Shown here piece by piece: positions 51,567 to 61,330 of a stretch of 64,000 bases of DNA. Source of the stretch: Ensifer adhaerens. GTDB taxonomy: Bacteria; Pseudomonadota; Alphaproteobacteria; Rhizobiales; Rhizobiaceae. The notes under the pieces are model-generated. The model was not told the origin of the DNA and searched no databases. It saw nothing but the letters and a program-made list of their open reading frames with translations. The translations under genes were made by a program, and so were the position numbers. The stretch spans positions 186,001 to 250,000 of the forward strand of contig NZ_PNFP01000009.1 of the NCBI RefSeq assembly GCF_002940685.1, given 5' to 3'. Positions within the stretch are counted from its first letter, which is position 1. Each line of letters begins with the position of its first letter.

Positions 51567-51878
51567 CTACCAAGAGGCGCCCAGCAACAGACGCAACAAG
51601 GCCACCGAAACGACGCCGATGGCAACAGACGCCAGCAGCGGCAGCCGCATGGCGGCGACAGCCGTCGCGGCAGCGGCAATCGTCTCGGCCGGGCCGGTCA
51701 CGAAGGCCGTCGGCGCGATGACCGCCATCAACACTGCCGGCGGTATGGCTTCCAGTGCGCGCTTCTGGTTCTCCCCGATCGTCACATAGCGGATCAGGAC
51801 GAGGCCGCCGATGCGGGTCGCGATTGTCGCGACCGCCATGGCGACGATCGCAAGAAGGGTGTTCAGGTCAACGGTCAT
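51567..51878 (-). CDS. AzlD family branched-chain amino acid exporter subunit
   Basis: 103 residues, four membrane segments (LLAIVAMAVATIATRIGGLVLI; ALEAIPPAVLMAVIAPTAF and others). AzlD is the small partner of AzlC; the pair exports branched-chain amino acids or analogues (BrnFE, YgaZH). Its ATG overlaps the azlC stop by ATGA. Confidence 0.9.
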   Translation of the reverse strand: MTVDLNTLLAIVAMAVATIATRIGGLVLIRYVTIGENQKRALEAIPPAVLMAVIAPTAFVTGPAETIAAAATAVAAMRLPLLASVAIGVVSVALLRLLLGASW

Positions 51879-52591
51879 GCGTGCGCCTCCCTGTGTGCGC
51901 CGGAGAAGAGCGCGACCACGACCCCAGCCGCAGCACCGGCGGCGATGTACCAGACCCCCGGCAGCAATTGATGCGTGAGCACGGCGGCGAAAGCGCTTGC
52001 GGCGAGAACGGCACCCGTCTCGCGCCCTTTCCAGAAGCCCATGACCAACACGATGAAGACGGCAGGGAACGCGAAATCGAGACCCGTGACCTTCGGATCC
52101 CCCAGAAACGCCCCGAGCAGCGCGCCGGCAAGGCTCGTCAGCACCCAGACGCAGTAAAACGGCACGGCAAGGCCGGCATACCAGGCGGGTGTCAGCCTGC
52201 CGTTGCTCGCGCGCATCTCGGCCATCGCCCAGATCTCGTCGGCCAGAAGCAGCATCGACGCATAGCGCGCCGGGCCGGAGAAAGCGTCGAGCTTGCCGCC
52301 GATCGAGGCGCTCATCAGCACATGGCGGATGTTGACGAGCAGGGCCGAAAAGCCGAGAGCGGCCCAGGATGCCGGATGCGTCCAGATATCCATGGCGACG
52401 AACTGCGACCCGCCGGCAAAGACCAGCGCGCTCATCAGCGCCACTTCGGCCGGCGCAAGGCCCTTGCCCGCCGCCACCGCACCGAACACCAGGCCGATCG
52501 GCATGACCGCGACGATCAGCGGCGTCATGGCGATCGCCGCGGCCCGGAACTCCTGAAATGCACTTCTATCCTGCAACGTCCAAGTCTCCAT
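51875..52591 (-). CDS. AzlC family branched-chain amino acid exporter subunit
   Basis: 238 residues. Typical AzlC blocks: AAIAMTPLIVAVMPIGLVFG, LMSALVFAGGSQFVAM, VNIRHVLMSASIG and LLLADEIWAM, with about seven membrane segments. Works with AzlD as an exporter of branched-chain amino acids. The start at 52591 follows poor upstream context; a longer frame to 52633 is less likely. It lies 92 bp downstream of an AraC-type regulator on the same strand, a recurring partnership. Confidence 0.9.
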   Translation of the reverse strand: METWTLQDRSAFQEFRAAAIAMTPLIVAVMPIGLVFGAVAAGKGLAPAEVALMSALVFAGGSQFVAMDIWTHPASWAALGFSALLVNIRHVLMSASIGGKLDAFSGPARYASMLLLADEIWAMAEMRASNGRLTPAWYAGLAVPFYCVWVLTSLAGALLGAFLGDPKVTGLDFAFPAVFIVLVMGFWKGRETGAVLAASAFAAVLTHQLLPGVWYIAAGAAAGVVVALFSGAHREAHA

Positions 52592-52683
52592 TGGCACGGC
52601 CGCGCCGCGCGTGCTTCGCGCGCGCGACCGCAATAGCTCAATGTTCTAGGCGTTGGGTTGGTGGTCGTCTTGAACGAAAGTGA

Positions 52684-53541
52684 TCAACCGGCGCGGAACG
52701 CCCCGGGCGTCACACCGGTACGCGCCTTGAAGTGACGGCTGAAATGCGCCTGGTCGGCAAAGCCGCACTGATAGGCTGCATCCACCGCCGACCAACCGTG
52801 CCGCAGCAGCGTCTTGGCAGCCCGCACGCGCTTGTCGGTGAGGAAGGCGTGCGGGGTAATGTGGAACTCCTTGCGGAAGGCGCGGATCAGGTGCGCGCGG
52901 CTGAGGCCTGCGACTTTCGCCAGTTCCTCGAGCCCGACATCCTCGGCGTAGTTTTCGACAAGATAGTCGCGCGCCCGGTGCACGGCCGAATGCTCCCGCG
53001 TCTCGATCGGCGTGATGATCGTGCTGCCATGGCGCTCGAACATGGCGGCAAGCACCGCGAACATTTTTTCCTCCTCCTCGAGCGTCGCCCCCGACACCTC
53101 GAGCGTCCGGTGGGCCCGATGGAAGGAGAGAGCCAGGTCCGGCGCCTGCAAGACGCGCTTGGAGAAGGATGGCGTCCCCTTGAAAGCGCGTCCGGTGACG
53201 TCCTCGATGATGTTCACCAGCAATTCGGCGCTCGGATAGACCATGCGGTAGCGATAGCCGCTGCCGCCCGGATGACCGTCGTGAATTTCGTCGGGATTGA
53301 TGAGATAGAAGTATCCGGGGCCGGCCTCCGAGCGCTCGCCCTTGATCTTGCTGATCTGCGAGCCGGCCTCGATGGCGCCGATGCTGAAGGTTTCGTGCGC
53401 ATGCGGGGCAAATTCGTGGGTGATGAAGGTCGCCGTCAGGCATTCCATGCCCATGAAACGCGAGTCGCGCCAGAAGCGCGTGCGCTCGGCGCCCTCTATC
53501 GGCATGACATCGATGGCTTCTTCCTGCGAAATCGTCTGCAT
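52684..53541 (-). CDS. AraC family regulator with cupin sensor
   Basis: 285 residues. N-terminal cupin-type ligand domain (FITHEFAPHAHETFSIGAIEAG; INPDEIHDGHPG, metal or ligand-binding His residues) and two C-terminal helix-turn-helix units (VGLEELAKVAGLSRAHLIRAFRKEF; VDAAYQCGFADQAHFSRHFKARTGVTPGAF). It probably controls the azlC-azlD genes downstream. A short palindrome GCAC-AAAA-GTGC lies at 53577-53588, upstream of its start. The longer frame to 53634 is not supported. Confidence 0.9.
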   Translation of the reverse strand: MQTISQEEAIDVMPIEGAERTRFWRDSRFMGMECLTATFITHEFAPHAHETFSIGAIEAGSQISKIKGERSEAGPGYFYLINPDEIHDGHPGGSGYRYRMVYPSAELLVNIIEDVTGRAFKGTPSFSKRVLQAPDLALSFHRAHRTLEVSGATLEEEEKMFAVLAAMFERHGSTIITPIETREHSAVHRARDYLVENYAEDVGLEELAKVAGLSRAHLIRAFRKEFHITPHAFLTDKRVRAAKTLLRHGWSAVDAAYQCGFADQAHFSRHFKARTGVTPGAFRAG

Positions 53542-53692
53542 GGCAAAACCATAGTGCGCCTGCGCGGCTGCGTCTTGCACAAAAGTGCTCGTTTGCCTGG
53601 TCCACCCCGCCCGGGCACCGGGACGGCGGAGCATTTGCGGCGCTCTGCGCTTGGCTGTATTGATCCTTGATCATCCACGCAGAGTGCCCGGC

Positions 53693-54832
53693 ATGCTTCC
53701 TCCAGAATTCACTTCCGCTTCCAACCGGCTCACGATCGATCTTGGCGCGCTTGTCGACAACTGGAGGGCGATGAACAAGCGCTCCGGCAAGGCGCGTGCT
53801 GCCGCCGTGCTCAAGGCGGATGCCTATGGCATCGGCATCGCGCAGGCGGCCCCTGCCCTTTATGCGGCCGGCGCCCGCGATTTCTTTGTCGCCAATGCCG
53901 AGGAAGGTGCGGCACTCCGTCCGCTCGCCCCGGACGGCCGGATCTACATCCTCGCCGGCATGTGGCCGGGCAACGAGGCGCTGTTCTTCGACAACGACCT
54001 GGTGCCGGTCATCAATTCGGACGAGCAGCTCGCCGTGTTCATGGCCGCCCTTTCCGAGCATGGCGACCACCCCTGCGTGCTGCATGTCGATACCGGCATG
54101 AACCGGCTGGGTCTCTCTGTCGAGCACGCCGTGGCGCTGGCGACCGATCCGGCGCGGCCGGCAAGCTTTTCGCCGGTGCTGATCATGAGCCATCTCGTCA
54201 GCGCCGACGATCCCGACCATCGGCTGAATGGCCTTCAGCTCCGTCGCTTCCACGAAGCGACGGCTGCCTATGAAGGCGTCGATGCGAGCCTTGCCAACTC
54301 GGGCGGCGTCTTCCTCGGGCCCGACTACCACTTCGACCTGACGCGACCGGGTATCGCCGTCTATGGCGGCGAGGCGGTGAACGAGGTCCGCAACCCGATG
54401 AAGCCGGTGGTGACCGCGGAAGCGCGGATCATCCAGGTGCGCGACGTGGCGGCCGGCGGAACAGCAAGCTACGGCGCCTCTGCCCGTTTCGACCGCGACA
54501 GCCGCATCGCCACGGTCGCGGTCGGCTACGCCGATGGCTATCACCGTTCGGTCTCCGGCGGCGGCGTCACACTCAGACAGGCAACGCCATCAGGGGCCTT
54601 CGGTTTCCTGCACGGCCAGAAAGTGCCCCATGTCGGCCGCGTCACCATGGACCTCAGCCTCTTCGACGTGACGGACCTTCCCGAGAGCGCAGTACGACCG
54701 GGGGATTACATCGAGCTCTTCGGCCGGCACATCGCCATCGACGATGTCGCGCGCGCCGGCGGGACGATCGGCTACGAGATGCTGACCAGCCTCGGCCGCC
54801 GCTATGTCAGGCACTATATCGACACCGTCTGA
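53693..54832 (+). CDS. alr: Alanine racemase
   Basis: 379 residues. Interconverts L- and D-alanine for peptidoglycan; needs pyridoxal phosphate on Lys41 (AVLKADAYGIG). Other landmarks are HVDTGMNRLGL, the RPGIAVYGG region and the C-terminal catalytic Tyr segment SYGASARF, with the VAVGYADGYHR barrel. ATG 53693 gives a normal N-terminus; a longer frame to 53585 lacks conservation. Together with radA, cvpA and purF it keeps the order known from rhizobia. Confidence 0.94.
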   Translation: MLPPEFTSASNRLTIDLGALVDNWRAMNKRSGKARAAAVLKADAYGIGIAQAAPALYAAGARDFFVANAEEGAALRPLAPDGRIYILAGMWPGNEALFFDNDLVPVINSDEQLAVFMAALSEHGDHPCVLHVDTGMNRLGLSVEHAVALATDPARPASFSPVLIMSHLVSADDPDHRLNGLQLRRFHEATAAYEGVDASLANSGGVFLGPDYHFDLTRPGIAVYGGEAVNEVRNPMKPVVTAEARIIQVRDVAAGGTASYGASARFDRDSRIATVAVGYADGYHRSVSGGGVTLRQATPSGAFGFLHGQKVPHVGRVTMDLSLFDVTDLPESAVRPGDYIELFGRHIAIDDVARAGGTIGYEMLTSLGRRYVRHYIDTV

Positions 54833-54981
54833 AGCGCTCATTGCGATCATTTTTCGGTCACCTTCACTGAAATTCACCTTTTGTTCCGCGCTTTGCGGCA
54901 TTATGTGACGACACAGGTGATTCTTTGCCGCCGACGTCCGATCACGACGTCGGCGGTCCCACATTCCGAAAGTCGATGCCG

Positions 54982-56385
54982 ATGGCGAAAGCGCGTACCC
55001 AATTCATCTGCCAGAACTGCGGCACGGTCCACACCCGTTGGGTGGGCAAATGCGAAGGCTGCGGCGAGTGGAACACGATCATCGAGGACGATCCGACGGC
55101 GGGCATCGGCGGCGGCCCGTCGCGCGCACCGAAGAAGGGACGCCCGGTGGCACTGACCACGCTCTCGGGCGAGATCGAGGATGCGCCGCGGATTCAGACC
55201 GGGATTTCGGAACTGGACCGGGTGACCGGCGGCGGCTTCGTGCGGGGTTCGGCGCTGCTCGTCGGCGGCGACCCCGGCATCGGCAAGTCGACGGTGCTGA
55301 TGCAGGCAGCCGCCGCGCTGTCGCGCCGCAAGCACCGCGTCATCTATGTCTCGGGCGAAGAGGCGGTGGCGCAGGTGCGCCTGCGGGCGCAGCGCCTTGG
55401 CGCCGCCGACAGCGACGTGCTGCTTGCCGCCGAGACCAATGTCGAGGATATCCTGGCGACGCTGTCGGAAGGCAAGCGCCCGGATCTGGTGATCATCGAT
55501 TCGATCCAGACGCTCTGGAGCGACATCGTCGATTCGGCGCCGGGCACGGTGACCCAGGTGCGCACCGGCGTGCAGGCGATGATCCGCTTCGCCAAGCAGA
55601 CGGGAACCGCCGTCGTGCTCGTCGGCCACGTCACCAAGGAAGGCCAGATCGCAGGTCCCCGCGTCGTCGAGCACATGGTCGATGCCGTGCTCTATTTCGA
55701 GGGCGATCGCGGCCATCACTACCGCATCCTGCGCACCGTCAAGAACCGCTTCGGCCCGACCGACGAGATCGGCGTCTTCGAGATGTCGGATAAGGGCCTG
55801 CGCGAGGTCGCCAACCCGTCGGAACTGTTCCTCGGCGAGCGCAACGAGAAATCGCCGGGCGCCGCCGTCTTTGCCGGAATGGAAGGCACCCGCCCCGTTC
55901 TCGTCGAAGTCCAGGCGCTGGTCGCGCCGACCTCGCTCGGTACGCCCAGGCGCGCCATCGTCGGCTGGGATTCCGCGCGGCTCTCGATGATCCTTGCCGT
56001 GCTCGAAGCCCATTGCGGCGTGCGGCTCGGTCAGCACGACGTCTATCTCAATATCGCCGGCGGGTATCGCATTTCGGAACCGGCTGCGGATCTCGCTGTG
56101 GCTTCCGCACTGGTTTCATCGCTTGCCGGGCTTGCCCTTCCGGCGGATTGCGTCTATTTCGGCGAAGTCAGCTTGTCGGGTGCCATCCGGCCGGTTGCGC
56201 ATACCGCACAACGCCTTAAGGAAGCCGAGAAGCTCGGGTTCTCGCAGGCGGTCCTGCCGTCCGCCTCGACCGAACTGCCGAAAAACGGCAACGGCCGCTG
56301 GAGCGAGATGGAAAGCCTGCCCGATCTGGTGGCGCGCATCGCGGGATCGCGAAACGCGCTGAGACCGGCGGAGGACGAAGACTGA
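54982..56385 (+). CDS. radA: DNA repair protein RadA
   Basis: 467 residues. Zinc finger CQNCG-CEGCG at the start, Walker A GGDPGIGKST, the RadA-specific KNRFGPTDEIG and a C-terminal Lon-like domain (VYFGEVSLSGAIRP). RadA promotes branch migration in recombinational repair. ATG 54982 is favoured by spacing from GAAAG; ATG 54976 is possible. Followed by cvpA after 124 bp. Confidence 0.95.
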   Translation: MAKARTQFICQNCGTVHTRWVGKCEGCGEWNTIIEDDPTAGIGGGPSRAPKKGRPVALTTLSGEIEDAPRIQTGISELDRVTGGGFVRGSALLVGGDPGIGKSTVLMQAAAALSRRKHRVIYVSGEEAVAQVRLRAQRLGAADSDVLLAAETNVEDILATLSEGKRPDLVIIDSIQTLWSDIVDSAPGTVTQVRTGVQAMIRFAKQTGTAVVLVGHVTKEGQIAGPRVVEHMVDAVLYFEGDRGHHYRILRTVKNRFGPTDEIGVFEMSDKGLREVANPSELFLGERNEKSPGAAVFAGMEGTRPVLVEVQALVAPTSLGTPRRAIVGWDSARLSMILAVLEAHCGVRLGQHDVYLNIAGGYRISEPAADLAVASALVSSLAGLALPADCVYFGEVSLSGAIRPVAHTAQRLKEAEKLGFSQAVLPSASTELPKNGNGRWSEMESLPDLVARIAGSRNALRPAEDED

Positions 56386-56509
56386 AGATGCGGATGCCGC
56401 AGACGGTCCTTTCAAGGGCTGCAAGCAGGCTGCAAATGCCCTGAACTCAGGGCCGATGGCGGATAGGCTTGAGGAGACCCGGACGAACCGGGTCCGGAGT
56501 AAGGACAAA

Positions 56510-57133
56510 ATGCCCATTACAATTCTCGACGGTATCGTTCTCGGCGTCGCCCTGTTTTCCGCAATCCTGGCCATGGTTCGAGGCTTCTCGCGCGAGGTGC
56601 TTTCGGTCGCGAGCTGGGTGGGTGCGGCAGCTGCCGCCTACTTCCTCTACCCGCATCTTTTGCCCTATGCGAAGCAGTACACCAACAGCGATACGGTCGC
56701 GATGATCGGATCGGCCGCAGTGATCTTCCTGATCGCGCTGATCATCATCTCCTTCATCACCATGCGGATCGCCGATTTCATCATCGACAGCCGCATCGGT
56801 GCGCTCGACCGCACGCTCGGCTTCCTGTTCGGCGCCGCCCGCGGCATCCTGCTGGTCGTCGTCGCCATGCTGTTCTTCAACTGGCTCGTCGCACCGCAGC
56901 AGCAGCCGACCTGGGTCACCCAGGCAAAGTCGAAGCCGTTGCTCGACAATCTCGGCAACAAGCTGATCGCGCTTCTGCCGGAAGAGGCCGACGCCACCAT
57001 TCTCGACCGCCTGCGCGGCAAGGACACGACCGGCGAAGGCGAAGGCGAAGCGCCGGCAACGACGCCCGGCCAGGCACCTGCGACGACTCCGGACCAGGCG
57101 CCCGCCGACGACGCCCCGGCCACCAACGGCTGA
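56510..57133 (+). CDS. cvpA: CvpA family membrane protein
   Basis: 207 residues. Four membrane segments (TILDGIVLGVALFSAILAMVRG, VLSVASWVGAAAAAYFL, MIGSAAVIFLIALIIISFI, GAARGILLVVVAMLFFNWLV), then a cytosolic or periplasmic tail with Pro/Ala/Thr repeats (ATTPGQAPATTPDQAP). CvpA is needed for colicin V production in E. coli and is linked to envelope homeostasis. AAGGA precedes ATG 56510. Upstream of purF as in E. coli. Confidence 0.92.
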   Translation: MPITILDGIVLGVALFSAILAMVRGFSREVLSVASWVGAAAAAYFLYPHLLPYAKQYTNSDTVAMIGSAAVIFLIALIIISFITMRIADFIIDSRIGALDRTLGFLFGAARGILLVVVAMLFFNWLVAPQQQPTWVTQAKSKPLLDNLGNKLIALLPEEADATILDRLRGKDTTGEGEGEAPATTPGQAPATTPDQAPADDAPATNG

Positions 57134-57150
57134 GACAGGAACGATTTGCC

Positions 57151-57182
57151 GACAAAGCCCGCCCCGCGGGCTTTGTCCTTTT
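57151..57182 (+). terminator. Terminator after cvpA
   Basis: Twelve-base stem GACAAAGCCCGC/GCGGGCTTTGTC with a 3-base loop followed by CTTTT. Separates cvpA from purF. Confidence 0.85.
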
Positions 57183-57278
57183 GGGGAATAACGCTTGCAG
57201 CCGTTTTCAGCTAAGATCGCTTGAAGACTGCGGGCCCGATCACGATATGCGCACCGGTACGGAGCAAAGGCGACTGTG

Positions 57279-58769
57279 ATGACCGATCTCAGATCCATGG
57301 AAATCCACGATGAACTCGAAGGCGACGAGCTGCACGAAGAGTGCGGCGTCTTCGGCATATTGGGACACTCGGACGCGGCGGCGCTGACAGCGCTCGGCCT
57401 GCACGCGCTCCAGCATCGCGGCCAGGAAGCAGCCGGCATCGTCACCTTCGACGGCAAGCAGTTCTGCACCGAAAAGCGCATGGGCCTCGTCGGCGACCAC
57501 TACACCGATCCTGCGACTCTCGCGAAGCTGCCCGGCTTCATGTCGATCGGCCACACCCGCTATTCGACGACAGGCGAAGTGGCGCTGCGCAACGTTCAGC
57601 CGCTGTTTGCCGAACTCGAAGTCGGCGGCATTGCGGTCGCCCACAACGGCAACTTCACCAACGGCCTCACCCTTCGCCGGCAACTGATCGCCGACGGCGC
57701 CATCTGTCAGTCGACGTCGGACACCGAAGTCGTTCTTCACCTGATCGCCCGCTCCAAGCAGGCCTCCTCCTCCGACCGCTTCATCGACGCCATCCGCCAG
57801 ATGGAAGGCGGCTATTCGATGCTGGCGATGACGCGCACCAAGCTGATCGCGGCGCGCGACCCGATCGGCATCCGTCCGCTCGTCATGGGCGAGCTCGACG
57901 GCAAGCCGATCTTCTGCTCCGAGACCTGCGCGCTCGACATCATCGGCGCGACCTATGTCCGCGACGTCGAGAACGGCGAAGTCATCATCTGCGAAATCCA
58001 GCCCGACGGCTCGATCACCATCGATGCGCGCAAGCCCGAGGTTTCTCAGCCCGAGCGGCTCTGCCTGTTCGAATATGTCTATTTCGCGCGGCCGGATTCG
58101 GTCGTCGGCGGCCGCAGCATCTATGTGTCGCGCAAGAACATGGGCATCAACCTCGCCAAGGAAGCCCCGGTCGAGGCCGACGTCGTGGTTCCGGTGCCGG
58201 ATGGCGGCACGCCGGCTGCCCTCGGTTATGCCCAGCAGAGCGGCATCCCCTTCGAATACGGCATCATCCGCAACCACTATGTCGGCCGCACCTTCATCGA
58301 GCCGACGCAGCAGATCCGCGCCTTCGGCGTCAAGCTCAAGCACTCCGCCAACCGCGCGATGATCGCCGGCAAGCGCGTCATTCTGGTCGACGATTCGATC
58401 GTGCGCGGGACGACCTCGGTGAAGATCGTGCAGATGATGCGTGATGCGGGCGCGCGCGAAGTGCATGTGCGCGTCGCCAGCCCGATGATCTTCCACCCGG
58501 ACTTCTACGGCATCGACACGCCGGACCGCGACAAGCTGCTCGCCAATCAGCATGCGGACCTCGCCTCCATGTGCCGCTACATCGGCGCCGACTCGCTCGA
58601 GTTCCTCTCGATCGACGGCCTCTATGAGGCGGTCGGCGGCGAAAAGCGCGACCCGAAGGCGCCGCAGTTCACCGATCACTATTTCACCGGGGACTATCCG
58701 ACCCGCCTTCTCGACCAGGAAGGCGCCAGCAATGTCCGCAAACTCTCGGTTCTCGCCAGCAACGGATAA
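57279..58769 (+). CDS. purF: Amidophosphoribosyltransferase
   Basis: 496 residues. First committed step of purine synthesis: PRPP plus glutamine to phosphoribosylamine. The mature enzyme begins at Cys22 (EECGVFGI) after a 21-residue propeptide, as in the Bacillus-type enzyme. Glutamine domain HTRYSTTG; PRPP loop VILVDDSIVRGTTS. The Cys-containing CALDII and CRYIGADSLEFLSIDGL fit the Fe-S cluster type. AAAGG 8 bases before ATG 57279 sets the start. The gene just ahead of the SDR, 12 bp away. Confidence 0.96.
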   Translation: MTDLRSMEIHDELEGDELHEECGVFGILGHSDAAALTALGLHALQHRGQEAAGIVTFDGKQFCTEKRMGLVGDHYTDPATLAKLPGFMSIGHTRYSTTGEVALRNVQPLFAELEVGGIAVAHNGNFTNGLTLRRQLIADGAICQSTSDTEVVLHLIARSKQASSSDRFIDAIRQMEGGYSMLAMTRTKLIAARDPIGIRPLVMGELDGKPIFCSETCALDIIGATYVRDVENGEVIICEIQPDGSITIDARKPEVSQPERLCLFEYVYFARPDSVVGGRSIYVSRKNMGINLAKEAPVEADVVVPVPDGGTPAALGYAQQSGIPFEYGIIRNHYVGRTFIEPTQQIRAFGVKLKHSANRAMIAGKRVILVDDSIVRGTTSVKIVQMMRDAGAREVHVRVASPMIFHPDFYGIDTPDRDKLLANQHADLASMCRYIGADSLEFLSIDGLYEAVGGEKRDPKAPQFTDHYFTGDYPTRLLDQEGASNVRKLSVLASNG

Positions 58770-58781
58770 TCAGACACCAAA

Positions 58782-59522
58782 ATGACGATCGATCTCAAAG
58801 GCCGGGTGGCCGTGGTCACCGGCGCATCGCGCGGTATCGGCTATTTCACCGCTCTCGAACTGGCCAAGGCCGGTGCCCATGTCGTCGCCTGTGCGCGCAC
58901 CGTCGGCGGGCTCGAGGAACTCGACGACGCGATCAAGGCGGCGGGCGGCTCGGCGACGCTGGTGCCCTTCGACCTTGCCGACATGGCGGCGATCGACAAG
59001 CTCGGCGGCGCGATCAACGAGCGCTGGGGCAAGCTCGACATCCTGGTTGCCAATGCCGGCGTGCTCGGCACCATTTCGCCGATCGGCCATGTCGAGGCGA
59101 AGGTGTTCGACAAGGTGATGAACATCAACGTCAACGCCACCTGGCGGCTGATCCGCTCGCTGGAACCGCTGCTGATCAAGTCCGACGCCGGCCGCGCGCT
59201 GATCCTGTCGTCGAGCGCCGCGCACAAGTGCAAGCCTTTCTGGGGCCCCTACTCCGCATCGAAGGCCGCCGTCGAGGCGCTCGCCCGCACCTGGGCCGGT
59301 GAAACGCAGCGCCTGCCGCTGCGCATCCTCTCGGTCGATCCCGGTGCCACCCGCACCGCCATGCGCGCCCAGGCAATGCCGGGCGAGGACCCGGAGACCG
59401 TGCCGCATCCGTCCGAGGTGGCAGCCAAGCTGCTGCCGCTCGTCGGCCCGGAGCAGACCGAGACCGGCAAGCTCTACATCGTTCGCGAAGACAGGATCGT
59501 CGACTACCGGATGCCGGAATAA
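58782..59522 (+). CDS. Short-chain dehydrogenase/reductase
   Basis: 246 residues, classical SDR. Cofactor motif TGASRGIG, NAG at position ~90, Ser in LSSSAAH, YSASK (Tyr and Lys). The C-terminal part (SVDPGATRTAMRAQAMPGED) is like E. coli YciK. Substrate unknown. It follows purF by 12 bp, so the two are probably one transcript, ending at a bidirectional terminator. Confidence 0.9.
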   Translation: MTIDLKGRVAVVTGASRGIGYFTALELAKAGAHVVACARTVGGLEELDDAIKAAGGSATLVPFDLADMAAIDKLGGAINERWGKLDILVANAGVLGTISPIGHVEAKVFDKVMNINVNATWRLIRSLEPLLIKSDAGRALILSSSAAHKCKPFWGPYSASKAAVEALARTWAGETQRLPLRILSVDPGATRTAMRAQAMPGEDPETVPHPSEVAAKLLPLVGPEQTETGKLYIVREDRIVDYRMPE

Positions 59523-59547
59523 GCTTCGGCCACATTGCCCAAACAGA

Positions 59548-59578
59548 AAGGCCACCGTGTCACCACGGTGGCCTTTTC
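59548..59578. terminator. Bidirectional terminator SDR / pssA
   Basis: Ten-base stem GGCCACCGTG/CACGGTGGCC with flanking AAA and TTTT runs and a 4-base loop. Ends both converging transcripts. Confidence 0.92.
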
Positions 59579-59631
59579 CTTGTGCGCAATTGCCGGGCGG
59601 AAGGTCGCTTCGGACCCTTTCCCGATTTGCC

Positions 59632-60507
59632 TTAGTCCTTGTCCCCGGGCAGGCCATCGCCGCCGGTCGAGGGATGCACCGGCCAGTCGCCGCCATATTT
59701 GCGCTGCCAGGAGCGCGCGCCGAAGGGCAGCGTGATCAGATAGCCGAGCGCCGTCACTGCCATCGTCTCCCACGTATAGGTCATCAGCGTCGCGACGTAG
59801 AAGACGACGCCGAGAATGGCCGGCAGCACGAGATCGCGGCGCACGCGGCTGTTTTCCGACTTGCCCGACCAGACCGGCAGGCGACTGACGAGCAGGAAGG
59901 CGATCAGCACTGTGTAGGCGGATGCAATCAGCGCAAAGGTGCGTTCCGGCGCCAGGCCCAGAAGGCCGAGATAGACCGGCAGCAGCACCAGCATGGCGCC
60001 TGCAGGTGCCGGCACGCCGACGAAATACTCCGACTGCCAGGACGCCTTGACCTGGCGCTCCGCCATCACGTTGAAGCGGGCGAGCCTCAGCCCCATCGCG
60101 ATCGCGTAGATCAGCGCCGCGATCCAGCCGATCGAGCGCGCCTGGTCGAGGATGAAGACGTAGAGCACAAGGGCCGGCGCAACGCCGAAGTTGATGATGT
60201 CGGCGAGCGAATCCATCTGGCCGCCAAAATTCGACGTCGCCTTCAGCGCCCGCGCGACGCGGCCGTCGATGCCGTCGAGAAAGGCGGCGAGCAACACCAT
60301 GGCGACGGCAAGCTCGATGCGGTTTTCAAAGGCGAGCCGAATGCCCGAAAGACCGGCGCAGATCGCCAGCACGGTAATCAGGTTCGGGATCATCAGTCGC
60401 AGCGGAATTTCGCGCAGACGCGGGCCGCGCGCGGTATCGCTCGACCCGTTGACGTCGTCTGCCGCCTGCGGCGTTTCGATCGATTTTTCCTGTTCAGGGC
60501 CTTCCAT
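59632..60507 (-). CDS. pssA: CDP-diacylglycerol--serine O-phosphatidyltransferase
   Basis: 291 residues with about eight membrane segments. Makes phosphatidylserine from CDP-diacylglycerol and serine. The CDP-alcohol phosphotransferase motif is complete (DGIDGRVAR, Gly, DSLAD; residues ~80-104). A ~40-residue polar N-terminus precedes IPNLITVLAICAGLSG. AAGGAG lies 5 bases before ATG 60507. Downstream partner of psd; the pair makes phosphatidylethanolamine. Confidence 0.94.
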   Translation of the reverse strand: MEGPEQEKSIETPQAADDVNGSSDTARGPRLREIPLRLMIPNLITVLAICAGLSGIRLAFENRIELAVAMVLLAAFLDGIDGRVARALKATSNFGGQMDSLADIINFGVAPALVLYVFILDQARSIGWIAALIYAIAMGLRLARFNVMAERQVKASWQSEYFVGVPAPAGAMLVLLPVYLGLLGLAPERTFALIASAYTVLIAFLLVSRLPVWSGKSENSRVRRDLVLPAILGVVFYVATLMTYTWETMAVTALGYLITLPFGARSWQRKYGGDWPVHPSTGGDGLPGDKD

Positions 60508-60516
60508 GGACACTCC

Positions 60517-61215
60517 TTATGCGCGGCGGCTGATGACCGGGCCCTTGGCCGAGCCGAACTCGGCGAGCACGGTTTCGCCCGCAACGGCAGTCTGGCCGAC
60601 GCTGACACGCGGCTCGGTGCCTTCCGGCAGGAACACATCGAGACGCGAGCCGAAGCGGATCAGGCCGAAACGTTCGCCGGCCTCCAGCGCGTTGTTCTCA
60701 TACTTCCAGCAAAGGATGCGGCGGGCAACGAGGCCGGCGATCTGGACGACACCAATCGCGCCATGTTTCGTTTCGATTACCAGACCGTTGCGCTCGTTCT
60801 CGTGGCTCGCCTTGTCAAGTTCGGCGTTGACGAACTGGCCGGCGCGATAGGCGACGCGGGTAATGGTGCCAGCCATCGGCGCGCGGTTCACATGGCAGTT
60901 GAAGACATTCATGAAAACCGAAATGCGCAGCATCGGCTCGGAGCCGAGGTTCAGTTCCTCCGGCGGCATCACGGTTGCGATCGACGAGACGCGACCATCG
61001 GCCGGGCTGATCACCAGATCATCGTCGATCGGCGTCATGCGCTCCGGGTCGCGGAAGAAATAGGCGCACCAGGCGGTCAGCACGAAGCCGATCCACATCA
61101 ACGGCTCCCACAGGAAGCCAAGCACCAGCGACACGACGAAGAAGATCGCGACGAAGCGATAGCCTTCCTTGTGCACCGGGACGAGCGTGTTGCGGATCGT
61201 ATTGACCAGGCTCAT
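60517..61215 (-). CDS. psd: Phosphatidylserine decarboxylase
   Basis: 232 residues, the short bacterial type. Decarboxylates phosphatidylserine to phosphatidylethanolamine. Autocleavage forms the pyruvoyl group at the Gly-Ser of [10 protein letters not shown] near the C-terminus. Hydrophobic N-terminal helix ([22 protein letters not shown]) anchors it; [18 protein letters not shown] is diagnostic. 9 bp upstream of pssA. Confidence 0.94.
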   Translation of the reverse strand: MSLVNTIRNTLVPVHKEGYRFVAIFFVVSLVLGFLWEPLMWIGFVLTAWCAYFFRDPERMTPIDDDLVISPADGRVSSIATVMPPEELNLGSEPMLRISVFMNVFNCHVNRAPMAGTITRVAYRAGQFVNAELDKASHENERNGLVIETKHGAIGVVQIAGLVARRILCWKYENNALEAGERFGLIRFGSRLDVFLPEGTEPRVSVGQTAVAGETVLAEFGSAKGPVISRRA

Positions 61216-61330
61216 GAACTCTACTCCAGATTTTCCGTGGGATGTGAACTAGCGCGAAATGCCCCGGCGGGCAACGTCGCCCGCCCGACAGCGACAAAAC
61301 GCGTCGCGCTCAGCAAAGAAACAAACACCA

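Noticed and set aside
61266-61285. GGCGGGC/GCCCGCC hairpin between the ABC exporter and psd
   Set aside because: Short stem without a T-run; not enough to call a terminator.
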